Shown piece after piece: positions 17,346 to 26,552 of a stretch of DNA of 46,178 bases. The stretch is from Planctomycetota bacterium. Its GTDB lineage: Bacteria > Planctomycetota > Planctomycetia > Pirellulales > Pirellulaceae. The position numbers and the translations under genes are program-made. The notes under the pieces are model-generated. The model was not told where the DNA came from and searched no databases. It saw only the letters and a list, made by a program, of their open reading frames with translations. The stretch lies in NCBI GenBank assembly GCA_963205385.1, contig CAUJKE010000173.1:1-46178 (forward strand), in the 5' to 3' direction. Each line of letters starts with the position of its first letter. The first letter of the stretch is position 1.

Positions 17346-18242
17346 TTAGTTCTGGTCAGCAGCAACTGGATCAGCGGCTTCTTGATTATCAGCCCCTTCG
17401 TCCGTGTCCCCTTGGGCGACGTCGTGCTGGTCGGAATGGAACCGCTTGTGCTCGTCCGGCAAGACTTCGCCGGTCTCGACGCGGGCTTCATACATGCGAT
17501 CTTCGATAGCGCGAGCTTGAGGAATATCGACCGCCAACATCCCCCCCAGCGACGACAGGCCCACCACGCCTAAGCCGAGCCCAAACGCCAAACAGACGTA
17601 ACCAGCCCACCGTTGGGCCGGCGGCGTGACCCACGCGCCCCAAGTGATTCCCATGGTCCAGATGCCGTTGGCCAGGTGAAAGACGCAGGCCAAAACACCA
17701 ATCGCGTAGGCGAGTTGCACCACGATCGAACCTTGCAATGCGGCCGCGGCCGTCGAAGCGGCGTTGTAGGGGGAAAATCGCGCGCCGCCGATACTCTTGA
17801 TCATGTCGAGCCACGGTTCAAAGTGGAACCAACCGTGCATGTGCCCCACGTGGTACAGAATGAAAACGAACGCGATCATGCCGGTCGCGCGCTGCATCGA
17901 GTACCGAAAATTGCCGCCATAGCGGTATGTCCCGTGGTTCGGGAGCCCCCCACGAATGATGACCACGCCGAAAATCGCGTGAAACAAGATCGGGATGAAG
18001 ATGAACACCCATTCGACCAGCGGGAGTATCCGCCCCAGGCTGTGGATGTTGAAGACCGCATTCTGAAACGTGGCCACACTGTTGAGCACGCTCGCATTGG
18101 TGATCAGGTGGATCACCATGTACGCGCCCACAGGAATCAAACCACTGAGGGAATGTAGGCGGCGCAGCAGAAACTCATTTCGCGCCAAGAAGGAGGAAGT
18201 CGGGGATGCGTTATCCACCGCAGACCTTTCTGTAGCAAGCAC
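17346..18242 (-). CDS. sdhC: Succinate dehydrogenase cytochrome b558-type membrane subunit
   Basis: 298 aa from GTG 18242; an alternative GTG at 18218 has a better SD (AGAAAGG) and is a serious candidate. Five hydrophobic segments carry conserved His residues for two hemes: RRLHSLSGLIPVGAYMVIHL, FHAIFGVVI, ILYHVGHMHGWFHF and VFHLANGIWTMGITWG. This is the single five-helix, di-heme anchor of type-B succinate:quinone oxidoreductases, related to B. subtilis SdhC. The C-terminal ~50 residues are an acidic cytosolic extension (VETGEVLPDEHKRFHSDQHD...). First gene of the operon, with a promoter-like sequence just upstream. Confidence 0.92.
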   Translation of the reverse strand: MLATERSAVDNASPTSSFLARNEFLLRRLHSLSGLIPVGAYMVIHLITNASVLNSVATFQNAVFNIHSLGRILPLVEWVFIFIPILFHAIFGVVIIRGGLPNHGTYRYGGNFRYSMQRATGMIAFVFILYHVGHMHGWFHFEPWLDMIKSIGGARFSPYNAASTAAAALQGSIVVQLAYAIGVLACVFHLANGIWTMGITWGAWVTPPAQRWAGYVCLAFGLGLGVVGLSSLGGMLAVDIPQARAIEDRMYEARVETGEVLPDEHKRFHSDQHDVAQGDTDEGADNQEAADPVAADQN

Positions 18243-18303
18243 TTAGGTGCGGAGCCGGGAGCCCGCCGCACGGTGATTGGGCCCACGAACCGCTAACCTC
18301 GGT

Positions 18304-18331
18304 AGTATAAGGCCACAACCCGTACTGGCAA
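18304..18331 (-). promoter_or_regulatory. Putative sdhCAB promoter
   Basis: Read on the minus strand, TTGCCA (18331-18326) and TATACT (18309-18304) are 16 bp apart, each five of six to the sigma-70 consensus. The expected start is near 18297, giving a leader of ~55-80 nt to sdhC. Confidence 0.5.
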
Positions 18332-18493
18332 CGGGGTAGGCCACGCTTCCAGGTTGACTCAACGTCACAGGCCGTTTCCAAATGCCGCTTGCGAAAACCG
18401 TAGCGGGACGGGTGCGCTCATTGCCGTTCTCGTGTACGGCATACCGGAGTGCGCTTGCACCTTGCGCTGCCGAATCTCCTGATCTACCGTGCG

Positions 18494-18522
18494 TTGACGT
18501 CTTCGCCGCGCGAGCGTTAAAC
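18494..18522 (+). promoter_or_regulatory. Weak candidate promoter for transketolase
   Basis: TTGACG (18494-18499) followed after 17 bp by TTAAAC (18517-18522). The -35 is good, but the -10 matches only half the consensus. It lies ~90 bp upstream of the tkt ATG. Confidence 0.3.
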
Positions 18523-18614
18523 TGGCCGGGTTGCATTTGGACTCCCCGTCGTGAGAGGGAGACGCGTCCAACGGCAAGATTCCGTATCCTTGGGAAAGTT
18601 TCATCGAGATTCGC

Positions 18615-20654
18615 ATGTCCGTTATCACAACCAATATCCAGCAGCTTGCCATCAACACGATTCGCACCCTCTCGATGGACGGCGTCCAGAAGGCCAACAG
18701 TGGTCATCCTGGCACGCCGATGGCCCTCGCGCCGGTGGCTTATACCTTGTGGCAAGATACGCTGCGCTATGACCCTTCGCGCCCCCATTGGCCGGCCCGC
18801 GATCGTTTCATTCTTTCCTGCGGTCATGCGTCGATCCTGCTGTATTCGATCCTGCATCTCACAGGCGTCCAGCGCGAAGACGGCAGCGAAGCGATCACGC
18901 TCGACAATCTCAAGAACTTTCGCCAGCTGGGTAGTCCCTGCGCTGGCCATCCTGAATATGGCGACGCCCCCGGCATTGAAACAACGACCGGTCCTTTGGG
19001 CCAAGGGGTCGGCAACAGCGTCGGCATGGCGCTGGCGGCCAAGTGGTTCTCTGCCCGCTATAACAAACCCGGCTTCGATCTGTTCGGCTACAACGTCTAC
19101 GCGATCTGCAGCGATGGCGATTTGATGGAAGGGGTCTCGTCTGAAGCGGCGTCGCTAGCGGGGCACTTGAAGCTCGACAACCTCTGCTGGATTTATGACG
19201 ACAACCACATCACCATCGAAGGGGATACCGATCTGGCCTTTAGTGAAGACGTCGGCCGGCGGTTTGAAGGTCTCGGCTGGAACGTGATCAAAGTGGCTGA
19301 TGCCAACGATTGCTGCGCGATCGGCGAGGCGCTCGACGCTTTTCAAAACACCAACTACAAGCCGACGCTGATCATCGTCCGGAGCATCATCGGCTACGGC
19401 GCTCCTCATAAGCAAAACACGCACGGCGCCCACGGCTCTCCGTTGGGCGAAGAAGAGATCAAGCTCACCAAGAAGTATTACGGCTGGCCAGAAGACGCCA
19501 AGTTCCTCGTGCCGCCGGAAGTGAAGGAGCATTTCGCCAGCGGAATTGGAGCGCGCGGCGCGCAACTCTGCAGTGCCTGGAACGAGAAGTTCACCGCCTA
19601 TAAGCAGCAGTTTGAACAAGAAGCCGCTGAACTCGAAGCGATCTGGTCGCGCGAACTGCCCGAAGGCTGGGAACAAGCGATTCCCACGTTTCCCGCCGAT
19701 GCCAAGGGGCTTGCGACGCGCGTCTCGTCCGGCCAGGTGCTGAACGCCATTGCGCCGAAATTCCCCTGGCTCGTTGGCGGCGCGGCGGACCTCGCCCCCT
19801 CCACGATGACCAATCTCGGCGCGGCCGACATGGGCAGCTTCGGCAGCAACAATTACGGCGGGCGCAACTTGCACTTTGGCATTCGCGAACACGCCATGGC
19901 GGCCGCCTGTAATGGCATGTCCCTCTCTGGCATCCGTCCCTATGGGGCGACGTTCTTCGTCTTTACCGACTATATGCGTCCGTCCATGCGACTGGCGTCC
20001 ATCATGCACCAACCGGTGCTCTATGTGCTCACGCACGACTCGATCGGCCTCGGCGAAGACGGACCAACCCATCAACCTGTCGAGCACTTGTGCGCCATGC
20101 GAGCGATTCCACGGATGATTGTGTTGCGTCCCGGTGATGCGAATGAAGTCGCGGAAGCCTATCGCGCGATTCTGCACATCCAGGATCGGCCAGTCTCGCT
20201 CGTCCTCTCGCGCCAGAACGTGCCGACGCTCGACCGCTCGAAGTACCGTTCGGCCGCCGGAACCGCCCAGGGAGCCTATGTCCTAGCCGACGCACCCAGC
20301 GGCAAGCCGCAAGTGATTCTGATTGCCACCGGCAGCGAACTGGCTATCGCCCTGGCGGCCTATGAGAAGCTCGTTGCTGAGGGTGTGGAAGCGCGCCTGG
20401 TGAGCATGCCGAGTTGGGAACTATTCGCTGACCAAAGTCAGGCGTATCGCGACAGCGTCCTGCCGCCGGGTGTGACCGCGCGCGTCGCGGTGGAAGCCGG
20501 CATCAAGCAAGGCTGGGAACGCTGGATCGGCGAAAGCGGTCGCTTCGTCGGCATGAAGAGCTTCGGCGCCTCGGCGCCGTCCACCACACTTTACGAGCAT
20601 TTCGGCATCACGCCGGAGCATGTCGTGGCCGAAGCAAAGGCGGCGCTAAAATAG
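18615..20654 (+). CDS. tkt: Transketolase
   Basis: 679 aa, the usual length. Transfers two-carbon ketol units between sugar phosphates in the pentose phosphate pathway, using thiamine diphosphate and a divalent metal. The N-terminus has DGVQKANSGHPGTPMALAP with the conserved His. The thiamine diphosphate/metal motif is CSDGDLMEGVSSEAASLAGHLKL. Later motifs include FGIREHAMAAACNGMSL with the catalytic Glu, and THDSIGLGEDGPTHQPVEHL. The C-terminal domain ends in EAGIKQGWERWIG and SFGASAPSTTLYEHFGITPEHV. All three domains are present and intact. The hydroxyacid dehydrogenase gene follows within ~60 bp, and the two may be cotranscribed. Confidence 0.97.
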   Translation: MSVITTNIQQLAINTIRTLSMDGVQKANSGHPGTPMALAPVAYTLWQDTLRYDPSRPHWPARDRFILSCGHASILLYSILHLTGVQREDGSEAITLDNLKNFRQLGSPCAGHPEYGDAPGIETTTGPLGQGVGNSVGMALAAKWFSARYNKPGFDLFGYNVYAICSDGDLMEGVSSEAASLAGHLKLDNLCWIYDDNHITIEGDTDLAFSEDVGRRFEGLGWNVIKVADANDCCAIGEALDAFQNTNYKPTLIIVRSIIGYGAPHKQNTHGAHGSPLGEEEIKLTKKYYGWPEDAKFLVPPEVKEHFASGIGARGAQLCSAWNEKFTAYKQQFEQEAAELEAIWSRELPEGWEQAIPTFPADAKGLATRVSSGQVLNAIAPKFPWLVGGAADLAPSTMTNLGAADMGSFGSNNYGGRNLHFGIREHAMAAACNGMSLSGIRPYGATFFVFTDYMRPSMRLASIMHQPVLYVLTHDSIGLGEDGPTHQPVEHLCAMRAIPRMIVLRPGDANEVAEAYRAILHIQDRPVSLVLSRQNVPTLDRSKYRSAAGTAQGAYVLADAPSGKPQVILIATGSELAIALAAYEKLVAEGVEARLVSMPSWELFADQSQAYRDSVLPPGVTARVAVEAGIKQGWERWIGESGRFVGMKSFGASAPSTTLYEHFGITPEHVVAEAKAALK

Positions 20655-20714
20655 ATTGCGAAAGGGGAGGCGGTCGTTTTGCCGGCCTGTGGGAACCTGA
20701 GGATAGCTGATTTT

Positions 20715-21719
20715 ATGCACGTTTCCGTCTTTAGCACAAAGCCTTTTGATCGGCAGTTCTTAACCCCGGCGGCGGAGCGCGCGGGGCATGAACTGCGATT
20801 CTTCGAGGCCCGCCTGATGACCGAGACCTGCTTGCTTGCGAAGGACTCGCCAGCGGTTTGCGTGTTTGTGAACGACGAGTTGCATAGCATCGTGCTGGAG
20901 CAACTCGCCGCGCAAGGGACGCGATTCATCGCCTTGCGTTGTGCCGGGTTCAACAATGTCGATCTCGCAGCCGCGGAGGGCTTGAACCTCCAGTTGGCGC
21001 GCGTGCCTGCTTATTCCCCGCACGCCGTGGCGGAGCATACGGTCGGCATGATGCTGGCCCTTAATCGCAAGTTTCACCGCGCGCACAGCCGCGTGCGCGA
21101 AGGGAACTTCTCGCTGGATGGGCTGCTCGGTTTCGATATGCACGGCCGGACGGTGGGCATTGTCGGGACGGGAAAGATCGGAGCGATCGTCGCCCGCATC
21201 CTGCATGGTTTTGGCTGCCAGGTATTGCTGCACGACGTTTACGAAAGTCCCGAACTCGCGGCGCTGGGCGAGTATGTCTCGGTCGCGGACTTACTCGCGA
21301 ACTCCGATATCGTCACCTTGCACTGCCCACTGCTCCCGACAACGCGGCATTTGATTGACGATGAAGCCGTGGCGCTGATGAAGCGCGGTGCGATGCTGAT
21401 CAATACCAGTCGCGGCGCGCTGGTCGATACGCCGGCGCTCATTCGCGGGCTAAAGTCCGGCCAGATTGGCTACGTGGGGCTCGACGTGTACGAAGAAGAA
21501 GCGGACTTGTTCTTCGAAGACTTGTCGAACCTGGTGATTCAAGACGACGTCTTTTCTCGCTTGCTCACGTTTCCCAACGTCCTCATCACATCCCACCAAG
21601 GGTTCTTTACGAAGGACGCGCTCGAGGAAATCGCGCGGGTTACGATGCAAAACATCACGGAATTTGAACGGGGCGAGCCGCTGACGAATGCGATCTCGGC
21701 GAAGATGATGAAGAAGTAG
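20715..21719 (+). CDS. D-2-hydroxyacid dehydrogenase, D-lactate dehydrogenase (LdhA)-like
   Basis: 334 aa from ATG 20715 ([16 protein letters not shown]), which matches the LdhA start. A TTG at 20679, 8 nt after a strong GGGGAGG, would add 12 residues and cannot be excluded. The NAD-binding motif is [17 protein letters not shown]. The catalytic Arg lies in [11 protein letters not shown], the Glu in the [15 protein letters not shown] region, and the catalytic His in ITSHQGFFT. The insertion [21 protein letters not shown] after DVYEEE is typical of the E. coli LdhA branch. Likely reaction: NADH-dependent reduction of pyruvate to D-lactate. larC lies in the same window, but about 7 kb away and not linked. 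Confidence 0.9.
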   Translation: MHVSVFSTKPFDRQFLTPAAERAGHELRFFEARLMTETCLLAKDSPAVCVFVNDELHSIVLEQLAAQGTRFIALRCAGFNNVDLAAAEGLNLQLARVPAYSPHAVAEHTVGMMLALNRKFHRAHSRVREGNFSLDGLLGFDMHGRTVGIVGTGKIGAIVARILHGFGCQVLLHDVYESPELAALGEYVSVADLLANSDIVTLHCPLLPTTRHLIDDEAVALMKRGAMLINTSRGALVDTPALIRGLKSGQIGYVGLDVYEEEADLFFEDLSNLVIQDDVFSRLLTFPNVLITSHQGFFTKDALEEIARVTMQNITEFERGEPLTNAISAKMMKK

Positions 21720-21817
21720 GTAGCGGGCGGGGCCTTGGGAAATGGTATGTTGTTAGCAGGATTCGTCCGCGGATTTCCACTCTGCCCCCAGCATCCCCTT
21801 GCAACGGTTCGACTCGC

Positions 21818-22297
21818 TTGATTCTGCGCCTCATTCTGCTGTTTACGCTCCTGCCGTTCATCGAGATGACGTTGCTCTTGATGATGGCGGATTACACCGA
21901 TTCGTGGTGGATACCGCTGCTGTTTGTCATCACGACCGGCGTTTTCGGAGCCTGGCTGGCCCGGCGGCAAGGGGCGAAGGTATACCAGCGGATTCAGCAG
22001 GAACTCGACGCCGGGCGGGCGCCGACCGACGCGATGATCGACGGCGTGATGATCTTTATTGCCGGCCTGCTACTGATCACGCCGGGCGTGCTGACTGACT
22101 TGTTCGGCATCACGGTCTTCATCCCGCCGATTCGCGCGTTCTACCGCCGTCAGCTCGTGGCCTGGTTTCACAAGACGTTCAAAGTTCAAACGCTCGCCAC
22201 CGACTCCGTCTCCCAACCGGACAGCGGCAATGGCTCCGTGGTTGATTCGTACGTCGTCGAAAAGCATTCGCCGGATGATGTGAGCGATCAGATTTAG
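21818..22297 (+). CDS. fxsA: FxsA family membrane protein
   Basis: 159 aa from TTG 21818; no ATG fits without losing the first membrane segment. The opening LILRLILLFTLLPFIEMTLLLMMADY, then LFVITTGVFGAWLARRQGAKVYQRIQQELDAGRAP, then GVMIFIAGLLLITPGVLTDLFGI and PPIRAFYRR are the successive signature blocks of the FxsA family. Three to four hydrophobic segments are present. In E. coli FxsA overproduction suppresses F-exclusion of phage T7; its cellular role is unclear. The hydrophilic C-terminal ~30 residues vary in the family. It lies 98 bp after the dehydrogenase gene. Confidence 0.9.
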   Translation: MILRLILLFTLLPFIEMTLLLMMADYTDSWWIPLLFVITTGVFGAWLARRQGAKVYQRIQQELDAGRAPTDAMIDGVMIFIAGLLLITPGVLTDLFGITVFIPPIRAFYRRQLVAWFHKTFKVQTLATDSVSQPDSGNGSVVDSYVVEKHSPDDVSDQI

Positions 22298-22535
22298 TAC
22301 CCCCCCAAGTTCCAGAAGTTGGGCCGTAACCGCGCGGGGAGAACGCTGGCTTTTCCGGCAATTTTTTGTGAATTCAGACGGAATCTTAGTTGTCCCAGAG
22401 CCTCCCGGTCTTTACGATGACCCTGTCAGAAGATTACGTTTCTGTAAGGTTGAAGCAATGTCGCCTCAACCGGAACCTCCGCTGTGGAGGGGGGTGCCTG
22501 GGAGGCGCGAACACCTGGATCGAGGACCGTGATTT

Positions 22536-23180
22536 ATGCAAAGTCTCCTGCGTGGCATCCATCATTTTCGCAATGGCATTTTTGAGCAGCAGCGGGAGCT
22601 CTTTGCGCGGCTGGTGGAAGGCCAAAGTCCCGAGGCGCTGTTCATCGGCTGTTCCGATTCGCGGGTCGCCCCTTCCATGATCACGCAGTCTGGTCCCGGC
22701 GATTTGTTCGAGTTGCGCAATGCGGGAAATATGATTCCCCCGTACGGCGCGAGTAATGGAGGCGAAGCGGCGGCGGTTGAGTTCGCGGTCGTGGGACTAG
22801 GGGTCAAGGACATCATCATTTGCGGACATACGTGCTGCGGAGCGATCGGCGGACTGTTGGATCCCACCACGGTTGAGAAGATGCCGCTGATGCGCACCTG
22901 GCTGGAACATGCGGAAACTACGCGCCGCATTATGGAAGAGAACTATCCTGACGTTCCGGATACAGCGCGCCGCAACATCGCCGTACAGGAGCACGCACTC
23001 CTTCAGATCGAAAATTTACAAACGCACCCCTGCGTCGCGGTCCGACTGCAACGCCGTGAGCTCACGTTGCACGCGTGGGTCTACAAACTGGAAACCGGCG
23101 AGGTATTTGCATACTCGCCGGAAGCAGGGCGCTATTTGCCGCTAGCGGCAGAATTGGTGCCGGTCGCTCGCCAGACTTGA
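22536..23180 (+). CDS. Beta-class carbonic anhydrase
   Basis: 214 aa, cytosolic (no signal). Interconverts CO2 and bicarbonate at a zinc site. The zinc ligands are visible: Cys39 in CSDSR (with the Asp41-Arg43 dyad), His98 and Cys101 in GHTCCGA. The surrounding FELRNAGNMIPPYG and AVEFAVVGLGVKDIIICGH stretches are typical of the bacterial/plant-like clade. It lies 61 bp upstream of a SulP transporter on the same strand, an arrangement that suggests bicarbonate supply or uptake. A 238-bp gap separates it from fxsA, so it probably has its own promoter. Confidence 0.95.
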   Translation: MQSLLRGIHHFRNGIFEQQRELFARLVEGQSPEALFIGCSDSRVAPSMITQSGPGDLFELRNAGNMIPPYGASNGGEAAAVEFAVVGLGVKDIIICGHTCCGAIGGLLDPTTVEKMPLMRTWLEHAETTRRIMEENYPDVPDTARRNIAVQEHALLQIENLQTHPCVAVRLQRRELTLHAWVYKLETGEVFAYSPEAGRYLPLAAELVPVARQT

Positions 23181-23241
23181 ATTTATCGGCGCAGCGGTAC
23201 CCGTGCGTCCGCGGAGTCTCATTCACCTCTCAGGAACGGCG

Positions 23242-25272
23242 ATGGCGGAATCGAAAGACAACCTACAGGCAGGCTACACTTTGGCGTATTGGCAACATGA
23301 CCTGCCAGCGTCGCTGGTCGTGTTTTTGGTTGCCATGCCGCTGTGCATGGGCATCGCGATCGCCTCGGGGGCGCCGGTCAGCGCAGGCTTGATCACTGGC
23401 ATTGTCGGCGGAATGATCGTGGGTCTGTTGGCCGGCGCGCCGCTGCAAGTGAGCGGCCCGGCGGCGGGACTGACCGTCATTGTCTACGAACTGATTCAAA
23501 CGCGCGGCCTTGAAATGCTAGGCGTGTGCGTGCTCGCCGCGGGTAGTTTGCAACTCGCCGCTGGATATTTTCGCTTGGGGCAATGGTTTCGCGCCGTCCC
23601 GCCCGCGGTGATTCAAGGCATGCTCGCGGGGATCGGCGTTTTGATTTTCGCCAGTCAGTTCCATGTCATGCTTGATGACAAGCCGCAGCACACAGGCATC
23701 CAGAACCTGTTCACGATTCCGCACGCGATTTACAAGAGCTTCCCGCTTCCGTCACTGGGCAATTCGGCAGAGCGCCAACAAGCGACGCGCGAACTCCAGC
23801 GCCTGGGCATGCTCCACCTTGCGCAGGCGGAACTCGACGAAAGCGTCCATCATTTGCTAACCGGCATCCATGCGGCGGCGGGCGATGGGAGCCTGGAGGA
23901 CCACGGCAAAGACGAGTCGCTCGCGCTCATTCCGCTGGAGATCACGACTGAAATGCGCGCGCAAATCGCGCGCGAGCTGCAAGCGTTGGTTCCCGCCCAA
24001 CGAGAAATCATCGCCGCGTTGGGAGAGATCAACGGCTCGCGCTCGGCCGAGCGGCTCGAAGCGGCGAAGTCCGCTAGCGCCGCGGCTCTGGCGGATTTAG
24101 AGGAGGGGGATCTATACGCGGCGCGAGCCTCACAAGACCAGGCCGAAAACGCAATGCTCGCCCTGTTGCGGTCGCAGAAGAATCACGGCTGGGCCGCATT
24201 GCTCGGATTGCTCACCATCATGGTGATTGTCGCCTGGAGGATGATTCCCTCGTCGCGAATCAAGCGAATCCCCGGCCCGCTCGTCGCAGTGGTGCTCGCC
24301 ACCGCAGCCGCGGCGCTGGCTGCGCTGCCGGTGATTTATGTCGAAGTTCCCGATGACTTGCGGCGCGCAATCTACTTTCCCACGTTCTCCGCATTGAGCG
24401 GTCTGCTATCGTGGGAACTCTGGGCGTTTGCAATCGTCCCCCTCGCGATCATCGCCAGCGCTGAAACATTGCTCAGCGCGGCTGCGGTCGATCAAATGCA
24501 CACGGGGCCCCGCACGAACTTCGATCGAGAACTAGCAGCCCAAGGGGCCGGCAATTTAATCTGCGGGTTGTTAGGCGCGCTCCCCATGACTGGGGTGATC
24601 GTGCGGAGCAGCACGAACGTGCAGGCGGGCGCCAAGACTCGCCTCTCGGCGGTGCTGCATGGCGCGTGGCTGTTATTGTTTGTCGTCTTCTTCGCAGGCT
24701 TCTTGCGCTCGATTCCAACTTCCGCATTGGCGGCCATTTTGGTTTACACCGGTTACAAGCTGGTCGACCTGAAGGCGGTCCGCGGCCTCGCACGCCGTGG
24801 CCACGGCGAGGTCTTGATCTATGCCGCCACGGTGGCAATGATCGTCACCACCGATTTGCTGATCGGCGTGCTGGTGGGAGTTGGCCTGGCGTTCGCAAAA
24901 TTGTTGTACGTTTTCTCAAAGTTGGAAATCGAGGTCGAGCGTCCGCCGCAAGTCGAACATTGGACACTCAACCTCCGGGGCTCCGCGACGTTTCTCAAGA
25001 TCCCGACGTTGGCTAAGCGGCTCGAGCAGATTCCACCGGATGCCCAATTGCATGTGAATGTGGAGGGATTGGATTATATCGACGCCGCCTGTCTCGATCT
25101 GCTCGACCAGTGGGAGATGCAGAACCTGGCAAACGGGGCGAAATTAGTGATTGACGCCGAATCGTTACAGGCCCGTTTCTGGCGAAAACGAAGCGGAGTC
25201 CTGCCGCAATCGTCGACGAACGCCACGCAGGCCGGAGTAGTGGCGCCCCGGCAACGCCAGCAGCCCATTTAA
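23242..25272 (+). CDS. SulP family anion (probably bicarbonate) transporter with helical insertion and STAS domain
   Basis: 676 aa from ATG 23242, which has AGGAAC just upstream; a GTG at 23203 has no such signal. The SulP core starts with WQHDLPASLVVFLVAMPLCMGIAIASGAP and contains QVSGPAAGLTVIVYELI. The second half has AETLLSAAAVDQMHTGPRTNFDRELAAQGAGN and the GALPMTGVIVRSSTNVQAGAKTRLSAVLHG block. The C-terminal ~110 residues are a STAS domain (HWTLNLRGSATFLKIPTLAKRLEQIPPD...VEGLDYIDAACLDLL). Residues ~172-312 are a hydrophilic, mostly helical insertion between two membrane segments of the core, absent from BicA-type proteins I know. With carbonic anhydrase next door, bicarbonate/Na+ symport is the best guess. 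Confidence 0.92.
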   Translation: MAESKDNLQAGYTLAYWQHDLPASLVVFLVAMPLCMGIAIASGAPVSAGLITGIVGGMIVGLLAGAPLQVSGPAAGLTVIVYELIQTRGLEMLGVCVLAAGSLQLAAGYFRLGQWFRAVPPAVIQGMLAGIGVLIFASQFHVMLDDKPQHTGIQNLFTIPHAIYKSFPLPSLGNSAERQQATRELQRLGMLHLAQAELDESVHHLLTGIHAAAGDGSLEDHGKDESLALIPLEITTEMRAQIARELQALVPAQREIIAALGEINGSRSAERLEAAKSASAAALADLEEGDLYAARASQDQAENAMLALLRSQKNHGWAALLGLLTIMVIVAWRMIPSSRIKRIPGPLVAVVLATAAAALAALPVIYVEVPDDLRRAIYFPTFSALSGLLSWELWAFAIVPLAIIASAETLLSAAAVDQMHTGPRTNFDRELAAQGAGNLICGLLGALPMTGVIVRSSTNVQAGAKTRLSAVLHGAWLLLFVVFFAGFLRSIPTSALAAILVYTGYKLVDLKAVRGLARRGHGEVLIYAATVAMIVTTDLLIGVLVGVGLAFAKLLYVFSKLEIEVERPPQVEHWTLNLRGSATFLKIPTLAKRLEQIPPDAQLHVNVEGLDYIDAACLDLLDQWEMQNLANGAKLVIDAESLQARFWRKRSGVLPQSSTNATQAGVVAPRQRQQPI

Positions 25273-25404
25273 CACGACGGGCGTCACGCCGCGGCGCGAT
25301 GCCTGTCGATGCCGGCGTGAGTTGGCGTCGCGAATCGGCTATGCTATCGAGCTTAACTCTGCGTTTCGCCGTTCAGTGGCCCAGGTTCGCGCCTGGCAGG
25401 TGGC

Positions 25405-26442
25405 ATGACCTCCGCGATCGTTCAATTTATCATTTCCGCGTTGTTGATCATCGCGGCCGGCACCGTACTGACGCGTACGGCCGACGCAATCGCTGACATC
25501 ACCAAACTCGGCAAACTGTTGATCGGCAGCATCCTCTTGGCAGGCGCCACGTCGCTGCCGGAACTCGCCGTGGATTTCCACGCGGTGCGGCACGATATGG
25601 CCGACATCGCCGTAGGCGCATTGATCGGGAGTAGCCTGTTTAACCTGTTGATCGTGGCCGTGATCGACATGATTTTTCGCGCCCGCGGAACCGTGTTCTC
25701 ACGCACGTATGCCGCCCACGCTTTGAGCGCGACCATGAGCATCACGCTCACCGCGCTGACCGGAATGGCGCTCGTTTTGGGCGCGCGTTATCCCGGCCTA
25801 TTGTTCTTGAACGCCGGTCCCGGGACGTGGATCATCGCCGTAGCTTATGTGCTCGGCGTTCGCATGGCCTACTTCGACCAGCGTTATGCAGCGGCCAGGT
25901 TAGTCGCGGAAGGTGTTGTTCCAGAAGAATCCGCCCCCGGTATGTCCTTATGGATGGCGCTGGCCGGATTTGGTGGCGCGGCCGCGTTAATCATGTTCGT
26001 CGGGCCGTACCTGGCTGACGCCTCCGATGTGATTGCCACGAAGTCGGGGCTCGGCAAGACGTTCATCGGCACCACGCTGGTGGCGCTCAGCACGTCACTC
26101 CCGGAACTAGTCGCCACCGCGACCGCCGTGCGGATGGGCTCGGCCGATTTGGCGCTCGGCAACATTTTCGGCAGCAACGCCTTTAACATGCTACTGTTTC
26201 TGCCGCTGGATATCGTCTGCCCGGGCTCCCTCATGGGGCAGGCTTCGAGCACGCACATCGTCACGTGCTTCGCGGTCATCGTCGTTACCGCCATCGCCGT
26301 GTTGGGCCAGCTTTACAACGTCGAACGGCGCATTTTGTTCCTCGAGCCTGACGCCGCGCTCATGATCGTCTTTATTCTCGGCTCGCTCTACCTCGTGTAT
26401 TTGCTGGGTTCCGGCGAGCTCGTGGCGCCGACCACGTTCTGA
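25405..26442 (+). CDS. Sodium/calcium exchanger family (CaCA, YrbG-like) membrane protein
   Basis: 345 aa with ten or so hydrophobic segments. The two alpha-repeats of the cation/Ca2+ exchanger superfamily are clear: GSILLAGATSLPELAVDF...GALIGSSLFNLLIV in the first half and GTTLVALSTSLPELVATATAVRMGSADLALGNIFGSNAFNMLLF in the second. The acidic residue in each TSLPE motif coordinates the cation. Antiport of Ca2+ (or another cation) against Na+ or H+ is expected. It follows the SulP gene by 132 bp on the same strand. If SulP is Na+-driven, this protein could help balance Na+ or Ca2+, but that is inference. Confidence 0.92.
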   Translation: MTSAIVQFIISALLIIAAGTVLTRTADAIADITKLGKLLIGSILLAGATSLPELAVDFHAVRHDMADIAVGALIGSSLFNLLIVAVIDMIFRARGTVFSRTYAAHALSATMSITLTALTGMALVLGARYPGLLFLNAGPGTWIIAVAYVLGVRMAYFDQRYAAARLVAEGVVPEESAPGMSLWMALAGFGGAAALIMFVGPYLADASDVIATKSGLGKTFIGTTLVALSTSLPELVATATAVRMGSADLALGNIFGSNAFNMLLFLPLDIVCPGSLMGQASSTHIVTCFAVIVVTAIAVLGQLYNVERRILFLEPDAALMIVFILGSLYLVYLLGSGELVAPTTF

Positions 26443-26480
26443 CGGACAACGTCAGGCAAATGCGAGCACTCAATGCCAAA

Positions 26481-26509
26481 ACGCCCCGCGAGGTTAAATC
26501 GCGGGGCGT
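26481..26509 (-). terminator. Terminator of the rplM-rpsI operon
   Basis: ACGCCCCGCG (26481-26490) and CGCGGGGCGT (26500-26509) form a perfect 10-bp stem with a 9-nt loop. On the minus strand the stem is followed by TTTGG, giving four T in a row with the last stem base. It lies 43 bp after the rpsI stop and 38 bp after the convergent exchanger gene, so it may also block read-through from that side. Confidence 0.8.
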
Positions 26510-26552
26510 GGAAATGGATTTTGAATTCTTTGGCGCTGTTGCGTTGCAGCGA

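Larger units (their letters stand above)
18243..18614. other. Divergent intergenic region between sdhC and tkt
   Basis: 372 bases with no supportable gene; a long minus-strand frame here is an extension of transketolase antisense. It holds a minus-strand promoter-like element for sdhC and a weaker plus-strand one for transketolase, listed separately. Confidence 0.6.

Noticed and set aside
16063-17349. 428-aa plus-strand frame opposite sdhA.
   Set aside because: Antisense shadow of an unmistakable flavoprotein gene.
18243-19004. 253-aa minus-strand frame adjoining sdhC.
   Set aside because: Mostly antisense to transketolase, with no domain and no start signal; the non-overlapping part is promoter region.
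22304-22323. CCCAA...TTGGG stem after fxsA as a possible terminator.
   Set aside because: Only five outer pairs plus a G/G mismatch and no T-run; too weak to list.
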